This document shows, in pieces, positions 8,413 to 18,600 of a DNA stretch of 64,000 nucleotides. The first letter of the stretch is position 1. The number at the start of each line of letters is the position of its first letter. Where the stretch lies: the NCBI RefSeq assembly GCF_947500065.1, contig NZ_CANMQT010000002.1, forward strand, positions 558,001 through 622,000. Direction: 5' to 3'. The notes below the pieces were generated by a model. That model made no database searches. It was not told the DNA's origin and saw only the letters and a program-made list of their open reading frames with translations. The position numbers and the translations under genes were made by a program. Origin of the DNA: an uncultured Aquimarina sp. Lineage in GTDB: Bacteria > Bacteroidota > Bacteroidia > Flavobacteriales > Flavobacteriaceae.

Positions 8413-9783
8413 ATGCAAAAGATACTGGTCATCGGTGCAGGTAAATCAACAGCTGTTTTAATCAAATATTTTCAGGATAAATCCAAATCCGAAAATTTAC
8501 ACATCACTATAGGAGACATTTCCATCCAAAATGCTAAATCATTAGCTGGAAATCATCCTAATACTAATGCTATTGCATTAGATGTTTTTGACAAAAACTC
8601 TAGAGAAGAAGCTATCAAAAAAGCGGACATTATAGTATCTATGCTTCCTGCCAGATTTCATATCGAAGTAGCTAAAGATTGTCTTAGACTTGAAAAATCA
8701 ATGGTTACCGCCTCTTACGTAAGCGAAGAAATGCAAGAGCTTCATGAAGAAGTTAAGAATAAGGGACTCATTTTTATGAATGAAATTGGTGTAGATCCTG
8801 GTATTGATCACATGAGTGCTATGCAGGTTATTGATAGAATACGTAATCAAGGAGGAAAAGTTATCTTATTCGAATCCTTTACCGGAGGACTTGTAGCTCC
8901 AGAAAGCGACACCAATCTTTGGAATTATAAATTTACCTGGAACCCCCGAAATGTAGTAGTAGCAGGGCAAGGAAGTGCCGCAGAATTCCTACAAGAAGGA
9001 ACCTATAAATACATTCCTTATCATAAACTATTCAGAAGAACCGAATTTTTAGAAGTAGAGGGATATGGTCGTTTTGAAGCATATGCTAATAGAAATTCTC
9101 TAAAATACCAAAGTATCTATGGACTAGAAGATATTTTAACCCTTTATCGGGGAACCATCAGAAGGGTAGGGTTTTCTAAAGCCTGGAACATTTTTGTACA
9201 ATTAGGTATGACTGCTGATGATTATACGCTAGCAAATTCAGAACATATGAGTTACCGTGATTTTACAAACTCATTTCTTGCTTATTCTCCTACAGATTCA
9301 GTAGAATTAAAGCTTCGACATTATCTAAAAATTGATCAAGATGATATTATATGGGATAAATTATTAGAACTAGATGTCTTTAACACGGATAAAAAAATAG
9401 GCATTCCAAATGCCACTCCTGCACAAGCACTACAGAAGATCTTAATGGACAACTGGACACTTGATCAAGGAGACAAAGATATGATCGTCATGTATCATAA
9501 ATTTGGATATGAACTGGATGGAAAGCGAAAACAGATAGATGCAACTATGGTATGCACAGGTAAAGATCAAAAGTACACAGCAATGGCAAGAACCGTTGGA
9601 TTACCTGTTGCCATGGCTACATTACGAATTCTGAATAATGAAATCACATCAACTGGGGTACAAATACCGATTCAGGAAGAAATATACACTCCAATTCTAA
9701 AAGAACTAGAGGAATACGGAATTATATTTAAAGAAAAAGAACAGGAATATCTAGGCTACAATCCTGACGGTGTAAAAGGATAA
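8413..9783 (+). CDS. Saccharopine dehydrogenase family protein
   Basis: This 456-residue protein has an N-terminal Rossmann domain beginning KILVIGAGKSTAVLI and the family segments SMLPARFHIEVAKDCL, NEIGVDPGIDHM and a C-terminal catalytic domain. The length and layout match the glutamate-forming saccharopine reductase group (LYS9-like), so a role in lysine breakdown or synthesis is likely but not shown. An Lrp-type regulator follows 68 bases downstream, which fits amino-acid-responsive control. The gene is divergent from DUF423. Confidence 0.85.
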   Translation: MQKILVIGAGKSTAVLIKYFQDKSKSENLHITIGDISIQNAKSLAGNHPNTNAIALDVFDKNSREEAIKKADIIVSMLPARFHIEVAKDCLRLEKSMVTASYVSEEMQELHEEVKNKGLIFMNEIGVDPGIDHMSAMQVIDRIRNQGGKVILFESFTGGLVAPESDTNLWNYKFTWNPRNVVVAGQGSAAEFLQEGTYKYIPYHKLFRRTEFLEVEGYGRFEAYANRNSLKYQSIYGLEDILTLYRGTIRRVGFSKAWNIFVQLGMTADDYTLANSEHMSYRDFTNSFLAYSPTDSVELKLRHYLKIDQDDIIWDKLLELDVFNTDKKIGIPNATPAQALQKILMDNWTLDQGDKDMIVMYHKFGYELDGKRKQIDATMVCTGKDQKYTAMARTVGLPVAMATLRILNNEITSTGVQIPIQEEIYTPILKELEEYGIIFKEKEQEYLGYNPDGVKG

Positions 9784-9851
9784 TTCTCTAAAAAGTTTCG
9801 ATTTTAAATCTTTACCGCTATTTTTGATTATTAATTGTAACTTATCTCTTT

Positions 9852-10322
9852 ATGAAAGGGCAATATGGTAGTTTAAAAATAGATGGTATTGATAAGGAAA
9901 TTCTTCGAAACCTCATGGAGGACGCTCGAAGACCCATCTTAGAAATTGCAAGAAAGATCGGAATTTCTGGTGCTGCTATTCATCAAAGATTAAGAAAACT
10001 AGAAGCTTCTGGTTTAATTGCAGGCTCTAAATTCATTATTGATCCAAAAGTATTAGGATACAAAACCATGGCGTTTGTTGGCGTGTATTTAGACAAAGCA
10101 GTTAGTAATCCTAAAGCAGTTAGACAATTAAAAGATATCCCTGAGGTAATTGAATGTCATTACACCACAGGAAACTGGTCTATTTTCATTAAGATTCTTT
10201 GTAGAGATAATGAACATTTAATGAATGTCCTAAACAAAGAAATTCAAGCTATTGAGGGAGTTTCTAGGACAGAGACTTTTATTTCATTGGATCAACAAAT
10301 TAATAGACAGATTAAGATATAA
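9852..10322 (+). CDS. Lrp/AsnC family transcriptional regulator
   Basis: The 156-residue protein has an N-terminal winged helix-turn-helix (residues about 13-60, IDKEILRNLMEDARRPILEI then GISGAAIHQRLRKLEASGLI) and a C-terminal ligand-binding RAM/AsnC domain (about 75-150). Such proteins form octamers and respond to amino acids. Its position just behind the saccharopine-dehydrogenase-like gene suggests that it controls that gene, perhaps in response to lysine; this is inference from position. Confidence 0.92.
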   Translation: MKGQYGSLKIDGIDKEILRNLMEDARRPILEIARKIGISGAAIHQRLRKLEASGLIAGSKFIIDPKVLGYKTMAFVGVYLDKAVSNPKAVRQLKDIPEVIECHYTTGNWSIFIKILCRDNEHLMNVLNKEIQAIEGVSRTETFISLDQQINRQIKI

Positions 10323-10326
10323 GCCA

Positions 10327-11667
10327 ATGCAAAACAAACATCGCACCTTTATTCTTTGCCTTATAGCTATCCACATTTTATTCTTTGTAACAAAAATTAT
10401 AATTGGAGATTTTTTTATTCTAGACTCATATGAATACTATCAATTGGCTGAAAACATTCTGCATAAGTTTCAATTCTATTGCGGAGATTTAAATGCTGAT
10501 ATAGATTTTCGAAACTACACTAGGCGACCTCCCTTATACGCTATTTTTATTATTATTTCTTCTGGTTTTCTTAATTCCACTATAGGAATATTACTATTTC
10601 AAAATACCATTTCAATTATATCACTGCTTTTGGTTAAAAAAATTTTTGAAGAGAATTTTTTTAAAATAAACTATCTATGGTTTTTCATTTTTATTGGAAC
10701 TTCCATAAATCAATTTGTTTACAGCAATATGATAATGAGTGAAATATTCTTTCAGTTCTTGATTGTTCTTTTATTTTACAACCTTCACAAAGTAATTAAG
10801 TTACACTCCTGGAAGTATCTGGTCTTTTTTCAAATAAACATTATCTTATTATTTCTAACAAAACCGGTATTCTATCTATTTATAATACCAAATATCATAC
10901 TAACAGTATTGATATACAGAAAAACTAAGATAAAATATGGGTTCCTAAGCTCCATATTACCTATATTAATCTTCTTATTATATAGCAATTGGAATCTTAA
11001 TAGGACTGGTAGTTACGACTTTTCTAGCATGCAAAATTTCAACTTATTAGAATGGAATCTTAAGTATTTTCATCAAAATAAATATGGATATAAAAAATCA
11101 AAAAATATAAATGACCAAATTTTATCAGAAGCAGCGAAAATCAAAAATTACAATGAAAATCAAAGCTATATAAAAAACGAAATATTCACATACTTAAAAA
11201 AAGATCCTATTGGATATGGAATTTTTCATTTAAAAGGATGCTTAAGAATTTTTATAGATCCAGGAAGATTTGATTTGGTAAATTTCTTTAAGATAAAAGA
11301 TGATAATAATGAAGGTATTTTACATCATATTAATGAAGAAGGTATTAGGGGTGTGATTAAATTTCTACGAACTCAACCAACTATTATACTCTTATCTCTT
11401 TTTATAATTCTGATATTTAACTTTCTTAAACTAACAGGGTTTATTTGGTTTTGGATAAAAAATTACAAAAGGTCAAATTTATTAATATTATCTTTTTTGT
11501 TTGTGATTCTCTACATTGTAGCCTTAACAGGACCGTTAGGTGCTTCTCGATTTTTTGTTCCAATACTACCAACATACCTTATGTTTTCTGTATTAGGCTT
11601 TACTGATTTAATACACAAACTAAAACATTTCAGGTTTTACAAAAAAGATAAAACCCTACTGAACTAA
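10327..11667 (+). CDS. GT-C-like multi-pass membrane glycosyltransferase (putative)
   Basis: I chose the ATG at 10327, because an upstream in-frame ATG lies inside the Lrp gene. The 446-residue protein has about ten hydrophobic helices. After the first helix comes DSYEYYQLAENIL and then RRPPLY, the pattern of an Asp-containing first external loop seen in family 39-type transferases that use polyprenyl-phosphate sugars. A soluble region lies at about residues 225-340. The coding sequence is visibly more AT-rich than its neighbours. It converges with the FAD oxidoreductase gene, overlapping it by 12 bases. The exact sugar and acceptor are unknown. Confidence 0.6.
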   Translation: MQNKHRTFILCLIAIHILFFVTKIIIGDFFILDSYEYYQLAENILHKFQFYCGDLNADIDFRNYTRRPPLYAIFIIISSGFLNSTIGILLFQNTISIISLLLVKKIFEENFFKINYLWFFIFIGTSINQFVYSNMIMSEIFFQFLIVLLFYNLHKVIKLHSWKYLVFFQINIILLFLTKPVFYLFIIPNIILTVLIYRKTKIKYGFLSSILPILIFLLYSNWNLNRTGSYDFSSMQNFNLLEWNLKYFHQNKYGYKKSKNINDQILSEAAKIKNYNENQSYIKNEIFTYLKKDPIGYGIFHLKGCLRIFIDPGRFDLVNFFKIKDDNNEGILHHINEEGIRGVIKFLRTQPTIILLSLFIILIFNFLKLTGFIWFWIKNYKRSNLLILSFLFVILYIVALTGPLGASRFFVPILPTYLMFSVLGFTDLIHKLKHFRFYKKDKTLLN

Positions 11668-13074
11668 AACGTCCTTAACTTCTCCATCTTCTTGATATTC
11701 AGTGTCCGTATTAATCTTCCAAAGATCAACGTTAGTTCCATTAATAATATTTTCTGCAGCAAGAATTCCCATCAATATAGAATGATCTTGATTATTGTAT
11801 TTAAAAGCACCATATCTACCAATAGGAATCAACTTGTCAATATTGGTAAGATAATTTTCTATAATATCTAGATGCTCACGATACCCTATTTCATAAACCG
11901 GATAACATTTCGGGACTCTTACTATTTTATAATTCTCTACAATTTCATTAGAGTCAATAAGGTTTAATGTTTTAAGCTCTTTAATTGCCAAATCATTAAG
12001 ATACGCGTCATCAGCTTCCCAAATTTTATCAGTATCAAATGCCCAAAATTCCATACATAAAATTGTACTGGTTTTTCCTTTATTTATACTTGAACACCAG
12101 TTCCTAAAATTAGTTATTCTTCCGTGTTGCACTTCGGGGGAATGAACATAAATCCAATTATCTTCAAACAGATTTTCTTTATTTATTTCTAGGTATACTA
12201 AAATCGTATTTCTGAAGTATAACTTTTTACTAGCTTCCAAAACAGCAATAGGAGTAGTGTCAATTCCCTTAATTAAAGATGTTAAAGGCATAGATGATAT
12301 AACATAATCTGCATAATGCTCGATACCATCAGTTGTAATTACACCTTTGCATATGTTATTCTCAGTAATAATTTTTTTTATTGGCGTCTGCATATGAACA
12401 ATCCCGCCTTTACCTATCACAAAATCTTGCGCCTTTTCATACAAAGTTCCAGTTCCGTTTTTAGGGTATGCAAATTGATCTACAAGGGTTTTATGCTTAT
12501 TCCCCTTATTGCTCTTTAATGCGCTAATCACTGCTTCAAACAACGACAACCCTTTTATTCTTTGTGCCGCCCAATCTGCATCAATTCTAGAACAAGGAAT
12601 ACCCCAGAGTTTTTCCGTATAATATTTAAAGAAAATAGTGTATAATTTTTCTCCAAATCTATTTGTGACCCATTTCTCAAAGGTTTCAGGGTTTTTTATT
12701 GGAAACAAACGTTGTTTTCCATAATAAAATAAAATACTAAAAATGGTTGCAATCGATAGGTTACCTAGTACATTCAATAATTTAAGCGGGTAATCAAAAA
12801 ATCTTTTCTTGTAATATATTCGAGTAAGACGATTTACTAATGTATAATCCTCTTTAATTATTTCATCAAAAAAATTATTAATTTTTGGCTCTTTTGAAAA
12901 GAATCTATGTGGTCCCAAATCTACTCTTTGACCCCATAAATCAAAACTTCTGGACATACCTCCTACATGCGGAGATGCTTCAAAAATTTCTACATTTATA
13001 TCATTCTTGCTAAGAGTATAAGCTGCACTTAAGCCCGCAGGTCCGGCACCAATGATAATTACCTTCTTTACCAA
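11656..13074 (-). CDS. FAD-dependent amine-oxidase-like oxidoreductase
   Basis: The 472-residue protein opens with the FAD-binding Rossmann motif VIIGAGPAGLSAAYTL, followed by VEIFEASPHVGGMSRS. This is the protoporphyrinogen-oxidase/UDP-galactopyranose-mutase-like branch. The segment YTEKLWGIPCSRIDADWAAQ is characteristic of a subgroup often found in surface-polysaccharide loci. The C-terminus has a second FAD-contact segment (IGRYGAFKYNNQDHSI). The substrate is not known. Its pairing with a membrane glycosyltransferase on the opposite strand supports a role in cell-surface glycan or glycolipid metabolism, which is inference. Confidence 0.75.
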   Translation of the reverse strand: MVKKVIIIGAGPAGLSAAYTLSKNDINVEIFEASPHVGGMSRSFDLWGQRVDLGPHRFFSKEPKINNFFDEIIKEDYTLVNRLTRIYYKKRFFDYPLKLLNVLGNLSIATIFSILFYYGKQRLFPIKNPETFEKWVTNRFGEKLYTIFFKYYTEKLWGIPCSRIDADWAAQRIKGLSLFEAVISALKSNKGNKHKTLVDQFAYPKNGTGTLYEKAQDFVIGKGGIVHMQTPIKKIITENNICKGVITTDGIEHYADYVISSMPLTSLIKGIDTTPIAVLEASKKLYFRNTILVYLEINKENLFEDNWIYVHSPEVQHGRITNFRNWCSSINKGKTSTILCMEFWAFDTDKIWEADDAYLNDLAIKELKTLNLIDSNEIVENYKIVRVPKCYPVYEIGYREHLDIIENYLTNIDKLIPIGRYGAFKYNNQDHSILMGILAAENIINGTNVDLWKINTDTEYQEDGEVKDVLVQ

Positions 13075-13192
13075 TTTATTTTATATCTAAAATTAGTGCC
13101 AAAAGATACAGAAATAAAAACAAGACAAAGCTTAATACTTTATCATATTAGTTAATATTTTTAATTCAATCCATCTTAGGGTATTTTATTAA

Positions 13193-13885
13193 CTAATCTC
13201 TTCTTCCTAAAAACATTGAAATAAAGTATAGCAACGTAGCTAAAGAACCTAATGCAGCTACCAAATAAGTTCTTGCTGCCCATTTTAACGCATCTTTTGC
13301 TCCATCATACTCATTACTTGTTACCATATTAGCATTTTCTAGCCAAGCTAAAGCCCTATTACTGGCATCGTATTCCACAGGAAGTGTTATAAAAGTAAAT
13401 AAAGTTGTAACAGCAAATAGTATTATCCCAACCAAGAAAACTAAATTTCCAAATACACTACCTGCTACTGATAACCCTAAGCCCACCATTATTACGATAT
13501 TGGACAATTTACTAGAAATCCCCACTGCGGGAACAATCTTAGACCTAAGAGTTAACCAGTTATAAGCTGTAGCATGTTGAACCGCATGACCTACTTCATG
13601 GGCTGCTACTGCAGCTGCAGCTGCATTTCTTTGATTGTATACCCCTTCACTAAGGTTAACCGTTTTATCTCTTGGATTATAGTGATCCGTTAGCATTCCT
13701 GGTGTAGAAATTACTTTTACATCTCGTATCCCATTATCATTCAACATTTTTATAGCAATCTCTGCTCCACTCATTCCATTCTGTAAACGCACATTAGAAT
13801 AATGCTTGAATTTGCTTTTTAGTTTGTTACTCACAAATGAACTTACTAAAAAGATAATTCCCGCTATGACATAATATCCCATCAT
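13193..13885 (-). CDS. Zinc metallopeptidase, YugP-like membrane protein
   Basis: This 230-residue membrane protein has the zinc-binding motif HEVGH at residues 96-100, preceded by an Ala-rich helix. Hydrophobic segments lie at the N-terminus (about 3-20) and in the C-terminal half. This is the neutral zinc metallopeptidase family represented by Bacillus YugP. The natural substrates are unknown. It is a single gene downstream of ald, separated from it by a terminator at 13949-13975. The second ATG, one codon in, is an equally good start. Confidence 0.88.
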   Translation of the reverse strand: MMGYYVIAGIIFLVSSFVSNKLKSKFKHYSNVRLQNGMSGAEIAIKMLNDNGIRDVKVISTPGMLTDHYNPRDKTVNLSEGVYNQRNAAAAAVAAHEVGHAVQHATAYNWLTLRSKIVPAVGISSKLSNIVIMVGLGLSVAGSVFGNLVFLVGIILFAVTTLFTFITLPVEYDASNRALAWLENANMVTSNEYDGAKDALKWAARTYLVAALGSLATLLYFISMFLGRRD

Positions 13886-13948
13886 AATTAAAATCTTTTT
13901 TGTTATTAAACTCTACTCGAGCTCATTAAATTTACAATAATAAAAGCA

Positions 13949-13975
13949 AAAACCTCGCCATAAAGACGAGGTTTT
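13949..13975 (-). terminator. Intrinsic terminator after ald
   Basis: A nine-base-pair stem (AAAACCTCG with CGAGGTTTT) around a nine-base loop lies 37 bases beyond the ald stop codon and ends in a T-run on the minus strand. Confidence 0.75.
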
Positions 13976-14011
13976 CAGTTAAATAAACTTGAGTTAGCCA
14001 ATAAGTCGAGT

Positions 14012-15127
14012 TTAACTTAAATAGTTATTTACATCTTCCAAAGGAAGGTTAAATGCTTCTGAAATAGCAGGATAGACCACATCTCCATTGATTACATTCA
14101 ATCCTTTTTTCAGTGGTTCGTTATCTGCACAAGCCGCTTTCCAACCTTTATTTGCTAATTGGATCGCATATGACAAAGTAACATTCGTAAGTGCCAAAGT
14201 TGACGTATATGGCACTGCTCCTGGCATATTTGCCACAGAATAATGTACAACATCATCGATTATGTATACCGGATCTTGATGCGTAGTTGGTTTTGTTGTC
14301 TCAAAACAACCTCCTTGATCCACTGCAACATCTACCAATACCGTTCCTGTGCGCATATCCTTTAGCATATCACGAGTAATAAGTTTTGGCGCTTTTGCTC
14401 CCGGTATTAAAACACCTCCGATAATTAAATCAGATGTCTTTATATGTTTACGAACTGTATATTCGTTAGAGAATTCTGTATTTACATTAGCTGGCATTAC
14501 ATCATCAAGATAACGTAATCTCTTCATACTAATATCAAGAATTGTTACATCAGCTCCCATTCCTGCTGCCATTTTTGCTGCTTGAGTACCAACAACACCA
14601 CCACCAAGTACTAATACTTTAGCAGGAGCAACTCCAGGTACACCACCAAGAAGAATTCCTCTTCCCTTTAATGGTTTCTCTAAATATTTAGCTCCTTGTT
14701 GGATTGACATACGCCCAGCCACTTCACTCATTGGAGTTAATAATGGTAAGCTGCGATCAGGATCTTCTACAGTTTCATATGAAATACAAACTGATCCACT
14801 TTCGATCATTGCTTTAGTCAACGGCTCACTAGAGGCAAAGTGAAAATAAGTGAACAACAATTGATCCTTCTTAATCAATTTATATTCAGGCTCTATAGGT
14901 TCTTTTACCTTAATGATCATTTCTCCTATCTCATATACCTCTTCTATAGTAGGTAAAATCTTTCCTCCAGCATCTATATATTCTTCATCACTAAAACCAC
15001 TCTGAAGACCAGCATTTTGCTGAATGAAAACAGTGTGACCATGTCTAACGAGCGCCATTGTTCCTGCAGGGGTAACACCCACTCGGTTTTCGTTATTCTT
15101 GATTTCCTTAGGAACACCAATTATCAT
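14012..15127 (-). CDS. ald: Alanine dehydrogenase
   Basis: The 371-residue enzyme interconverts L-alanine with pyruvate and ammonia using NAD. It starts MIIGVPKEIKNNENRVGVTP, the standard beginning of the family, and has the active-site region KVKEPIEPEY and FTYFHFASS, the RMSIQQGAKYLE stretch and the NAD-binding VLGGGVVGTQAA. Length and all blocks match a complete, active enzyme. It is monocistronic, ending at the hairpin at 13949-13975. Confidence 0.96.
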   Translation of the reverse strand: MIIGVPKEIKNNENRVGVTPAGTMALVRHGHTVFIQQNAGLQSGFSDEEYIDAGGKILPTIEEVYEIGEMIIKVKEPIEPEYKLIKKDQLLFTYFHFASSEPLTKAMIESGSVCISYETVEDPDRSLPLLTPMSEVAGRMSIQQGAKYLEKPLKGRGILLGGVPGVAPAKVLVLGGGVVGTQAAKMAAGMGADVTILDISMKRLRYLDDVMPANVNTEFSNEYTVRKHIKTSDLIIGGVLIPGAKAPKLITRDMLKDMRTGTVLVDVAVDQGGCFETTKPTTHQDPVYIIDDVVHYSVANMPGAVPYTSTLALTNVTLSYAIQLANKGWKAACADNEPLKKGLNVINGDVVYPAISEAFNLPLEDVNNYLS

Positions 15128-15260
15128 ATTCTTATTTTTTGGTCGAAAATAAATGTTTTCTTGAAATAAAACAATAAAATGATCCTAAAAAATATCTTAT
15201 CCGTAATTTAGGGAAATTCAATGAAAGTTGTTAAAAAACAATCAGAATTAGCATTTTATA

Positions 15261-15521
15261 CTAGTTTTTGTAACGAAATTTAAAATAAAGCAATAAAAAA
15301 CCAGATACTAAAGTAATCAGGTTGCATAAAATTATCGGTAAACTATTTATCAAAAAGCCATAACCCAACCAACAAGACACTCCAATCACAAAAATTAACA
15401 ACATTGACATCGATAAACTTTCTGCAGATTTTGTTTTCCAGGTTTTATAAACTTGTGGTAAAAAAGCAGCCGTAGTTAATGTGGCTGCTACAAATCCAAG
15501 AATTTCTATTGGGTTAATCAT
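15261..15521 (-). CDS. SemiSWEET family transporter
   Basis: This 86-residue protein has three transmembrane helices and the PQ-loop motif (LPQVYKTWKTKSAESLS, Pro22-Gln23) of SemiSWEET proteins, which dimerise to make a small sugar transporter. It begins INPIEILGFVAATLTT, the usual N-terminus of the bacterial group. It lies downstream of leuS on the same strand but is separated by 116 bases that contain a GC-rich hairpin. The substrate is not known. Confidence 0.88.
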   Translation of the reverse strand: MINPIEILGFVAATLTTAAFLPQVYKTWKTKSAESLSMSMLLIFVIGVSCWLGYGFLINSLPIILCNLITLVSGFLLLYFKFRYKN

Positions 15522-15570
15522 ATATTATTATTTTGAAAAGAAAATAGAATAAGAAAGTTAGTGTGAAATC

Positions 15571-15604
15571 CCCTCATCCTAACCTTCTCCCCAAGGAGAA
15601 GGAA
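15571..15604. repeat. GC-rich hairpin, possible solo copy of a dispersed repeat
   Basis: A perfect eight-base-pair stem CCTTCTCC/GGAGAAGG with loop CCAA stands at 15583-15602, preceded by CCCTCATCCTAA. It is much richer in C and G than the surrounding AT-rich DNA and has no T-run on either side, so it is a poor intrinsic terminator. Similar CCCTCAnCCTAACC-type hairpins occur as dispersed repeats in many bacterial genomes (recalled, not searched). Confidence 0.45.
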
Positions 15605-15637
15605 CTCTCATGGTTAATCCTTATAAAAATCGATAAA

Positions 15638-18600
15638 TTACCCAACCACATTCACAATCTTACCAGGTACTACGATCACTTTTTTGGGCTCTCGTCCTGC
15701 TAGTTGTTGTTGTGTTTTTTCGTGTGCCATAACCGCAGTTTCAATATCCTCCTTACTCATATCTAATGGAAGTTCCATCATAAAACGCATCTTACCATTA
15801 AAGGATATAGGATATTGTTTTGTGCTCTCGATCAAATGCTTTTCATCAAAAATTGGAAATGCAGCCGTTGCAATTGAAGTTTCATGCCCTAATTTACTCC
15901 ATAATTCTTCTGCAATATGTGGAGCATAAGGTGAAACTAATATTAATAACGGTTCTAAAATTCCTCTAGCATTACATTGCTGATCTTTTAATTCATTAAC
16001 TGCAATCATAAAAGTACTTACAGAAGTATTAAAAGAAAAGTTCTCTATATCTTCTTCTACCTTTTTGATCGTTTTATGTAATGTTTTTAGATTATCCGTA
16101 GAAGGTTCTGTATCGGCCACACCAAACACATCTCCATTATGGTATAGTTTCCATAATTTCTTTAGAAAAGAATGCACACCCGTAATTCCAGCAGTATTCC
16201 ATGGCTTAGCTTGCTCTAATGGGCCTAAAAACATTTCGTATAATCGTAAACTATCTGCTCCATATTGATCACAGATACCATCTGGGTTTAATACATTGTA
16301 TTTGGACTTAGACATTTTTTCCACTTCCCTGGAAGCTAAAAACTTACCATCATCCTCAAAAAAGAACTTCGCATTTTTAAACTCTCTTCTCCATTCTTTT
16401 AGTTTCTCAATATCGATTTCCTCTTGACCTTTAAGAATACTTATATCAATATGAATCTCTGTTTCTGAATACCTTACTTCTTTAATTACCTCATCGGACA
16501 ATCCGTAATTTCTTAGAAATTCATAAAATTCATTCCAATGCTTAGGGTTTTCAGTATTATCTTGGTGAAATAATTTAGCTGAAATATAAATATTCGGAAT
16601 ATTCTTGTCTTCAAGCACAGCCTCATAAACAATAGCACTTGTTCCCAAAATCATTCCTTGGTTGATCAACTTCTTTGCAAATTCATTGACAGGCACAATA
16701 CCTTTATCAAATAAGAACTTTTGCCAAAAACGTGCATACAATAAATGACCAGTTGCATGTTCACTTCCTCCTATATATAAATCTACATCTTTCCAATACT
16801 TAATAGCATCCTGAGAGAATACCTCATCATCATTATTAGGATCCATATACCTATTAAAGTAATAAGAACTTCCCGCCCAACCTGGCATGGTATTTAATTC
16901 TAATGGAAAAACAGTAGCATGGTCTATCAAATCATTAGATACAACTTCATTTTTAGTAGTATCCCAAGCCCAAACATCGGCGCGACCTAATGGCGGTTCA
17001 CCGGTTTCGGTTGGTAGATACTTTTCTACTTCAGGCAGTTCAATTGGCAAATGTTTTAGATCAATCATTTGCGGCATTCCGTCTACATAATATACCGGGA
17101 ACGGTTCTCCCCAATATCGCTGACGACTAAATACTGCATCACGTAATCTATAATTGATCTTACCTTTTCCTTGACCTAATTTCTCTAATTCATAGATAGC
17201 AGTTTTAACTGCTTTTTTATATTTCAAACCATTTAAAAAGTCTGAATTAGCTATAATCGTATTGTCTTTATCTGCAAAGGCTTCTTCAGAAATATCGATT
17301 CCTTCAAAAATATTAGGAATATCAATCCCAAAATGTTTTGCAAAATCATAATCACGTTGATCTCCGCAAGGCACAGCCATGACAGCTCCGGTACCATATC
17401 CTGCTAGCACATAGTCTCCAATCCAGATTGGAACTGGCTCTTTAGTAAACGGATGCTCTGCATAAGCTCCTGTAAATACACCACTAATGGTTTTTACGTC
17501 AGCCATACGATCGCGTTCACTACGTTTTGCAGTTGCTTCTATATATGTATTTATTGCTTCTTTTTGTTCTGGAATAGTAATTTTAGACACCAATTCATGT
17601 TCTGGAGCCAATGTCATAAAACTTACTCCAAAAATAGTATCAGGACGTGTAGTAAACACATCGATAACCTCATCATGATCTTTCACATTAAAAATCACGC
17701 TTGCCCCTTCAGAACGACCAATCCAATTGGTTTGGGAATCTTTTAATGGCTGCGGCCAATCAATAGTATTTAATCCATCAATTAAACGTTGCGCATATGC
17801 AGAAATACGCATACTCCATTGTGTCATCTTTTTACGAATCACTGGATAACCGCCACGTTCAGAAACTCCGTTTACGATTTCATCATTGGCTAATACCGTT
17901 CCTAATTGTGGACACCAGTTTACCTCTGTTTCTGCTAAATACGTTAATCTATACTTTAATAATACTTCTTGTTTTTCTTTAGATGAATACCCATTCCAAT
18001 CAGCAGCAGTAAATTGAGCTATATCTTCATCACAAACAGCATTGATATTTGCATTTCCTGTTTCAGAAAACAACTGCTCTAATTCACTAATAGACCTTGC
18101 CTTATCAGCATCATTATCATACCAAGAATTAAAAAGCTCTGTAAATATCCATTGTGTCCATTTATAAAATGTAGGATCACTAGTACGCACTTCACGGCTC
18201 CAATCAAAAGAGAAGCCTATTTTATCCATTTGCTTCCTGTACCCCGCAATAATATTTCCTTCAGAATTATAAGCTTCCTTCTTTATATCTCCCTTTTCGT
18301 CGATGAATTCTGGTCTAATTTTTCCTTCATCATCAAAACACCCTTCAATATTGATATAGGTTGTTCTGCTTGGATGCTGACCTGTTTGGATCGCATATTG
18401 TTCTGCTGGCAAGCCGAATGAGTCATATCCTTGTGGATGCAATACATTAAAACCTTTGTGACGTTTATATCTTGCATAAATATCACTGGCAATATATCCT
18501 AATGGATGCCCAACGTGTAGTCCTGCTCCAGAAGGATAAGGAAACATGTCCAGTACATAATATTTTGGTTTATCGCTGTTATTTTCAGCTTTAAACGTTC

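Noticed and set aside
10252..10326. Upstream start for the GT-C-like gene
   Set aside because: It lies wholly within the Lrp coding sequence in another frame and adds residues that do not look like a signal or family part.
15684..18421. Several antisense open frames within leuS
   Set aside because: They are shadows of the complete synthetase gene and have no recognisable domains.
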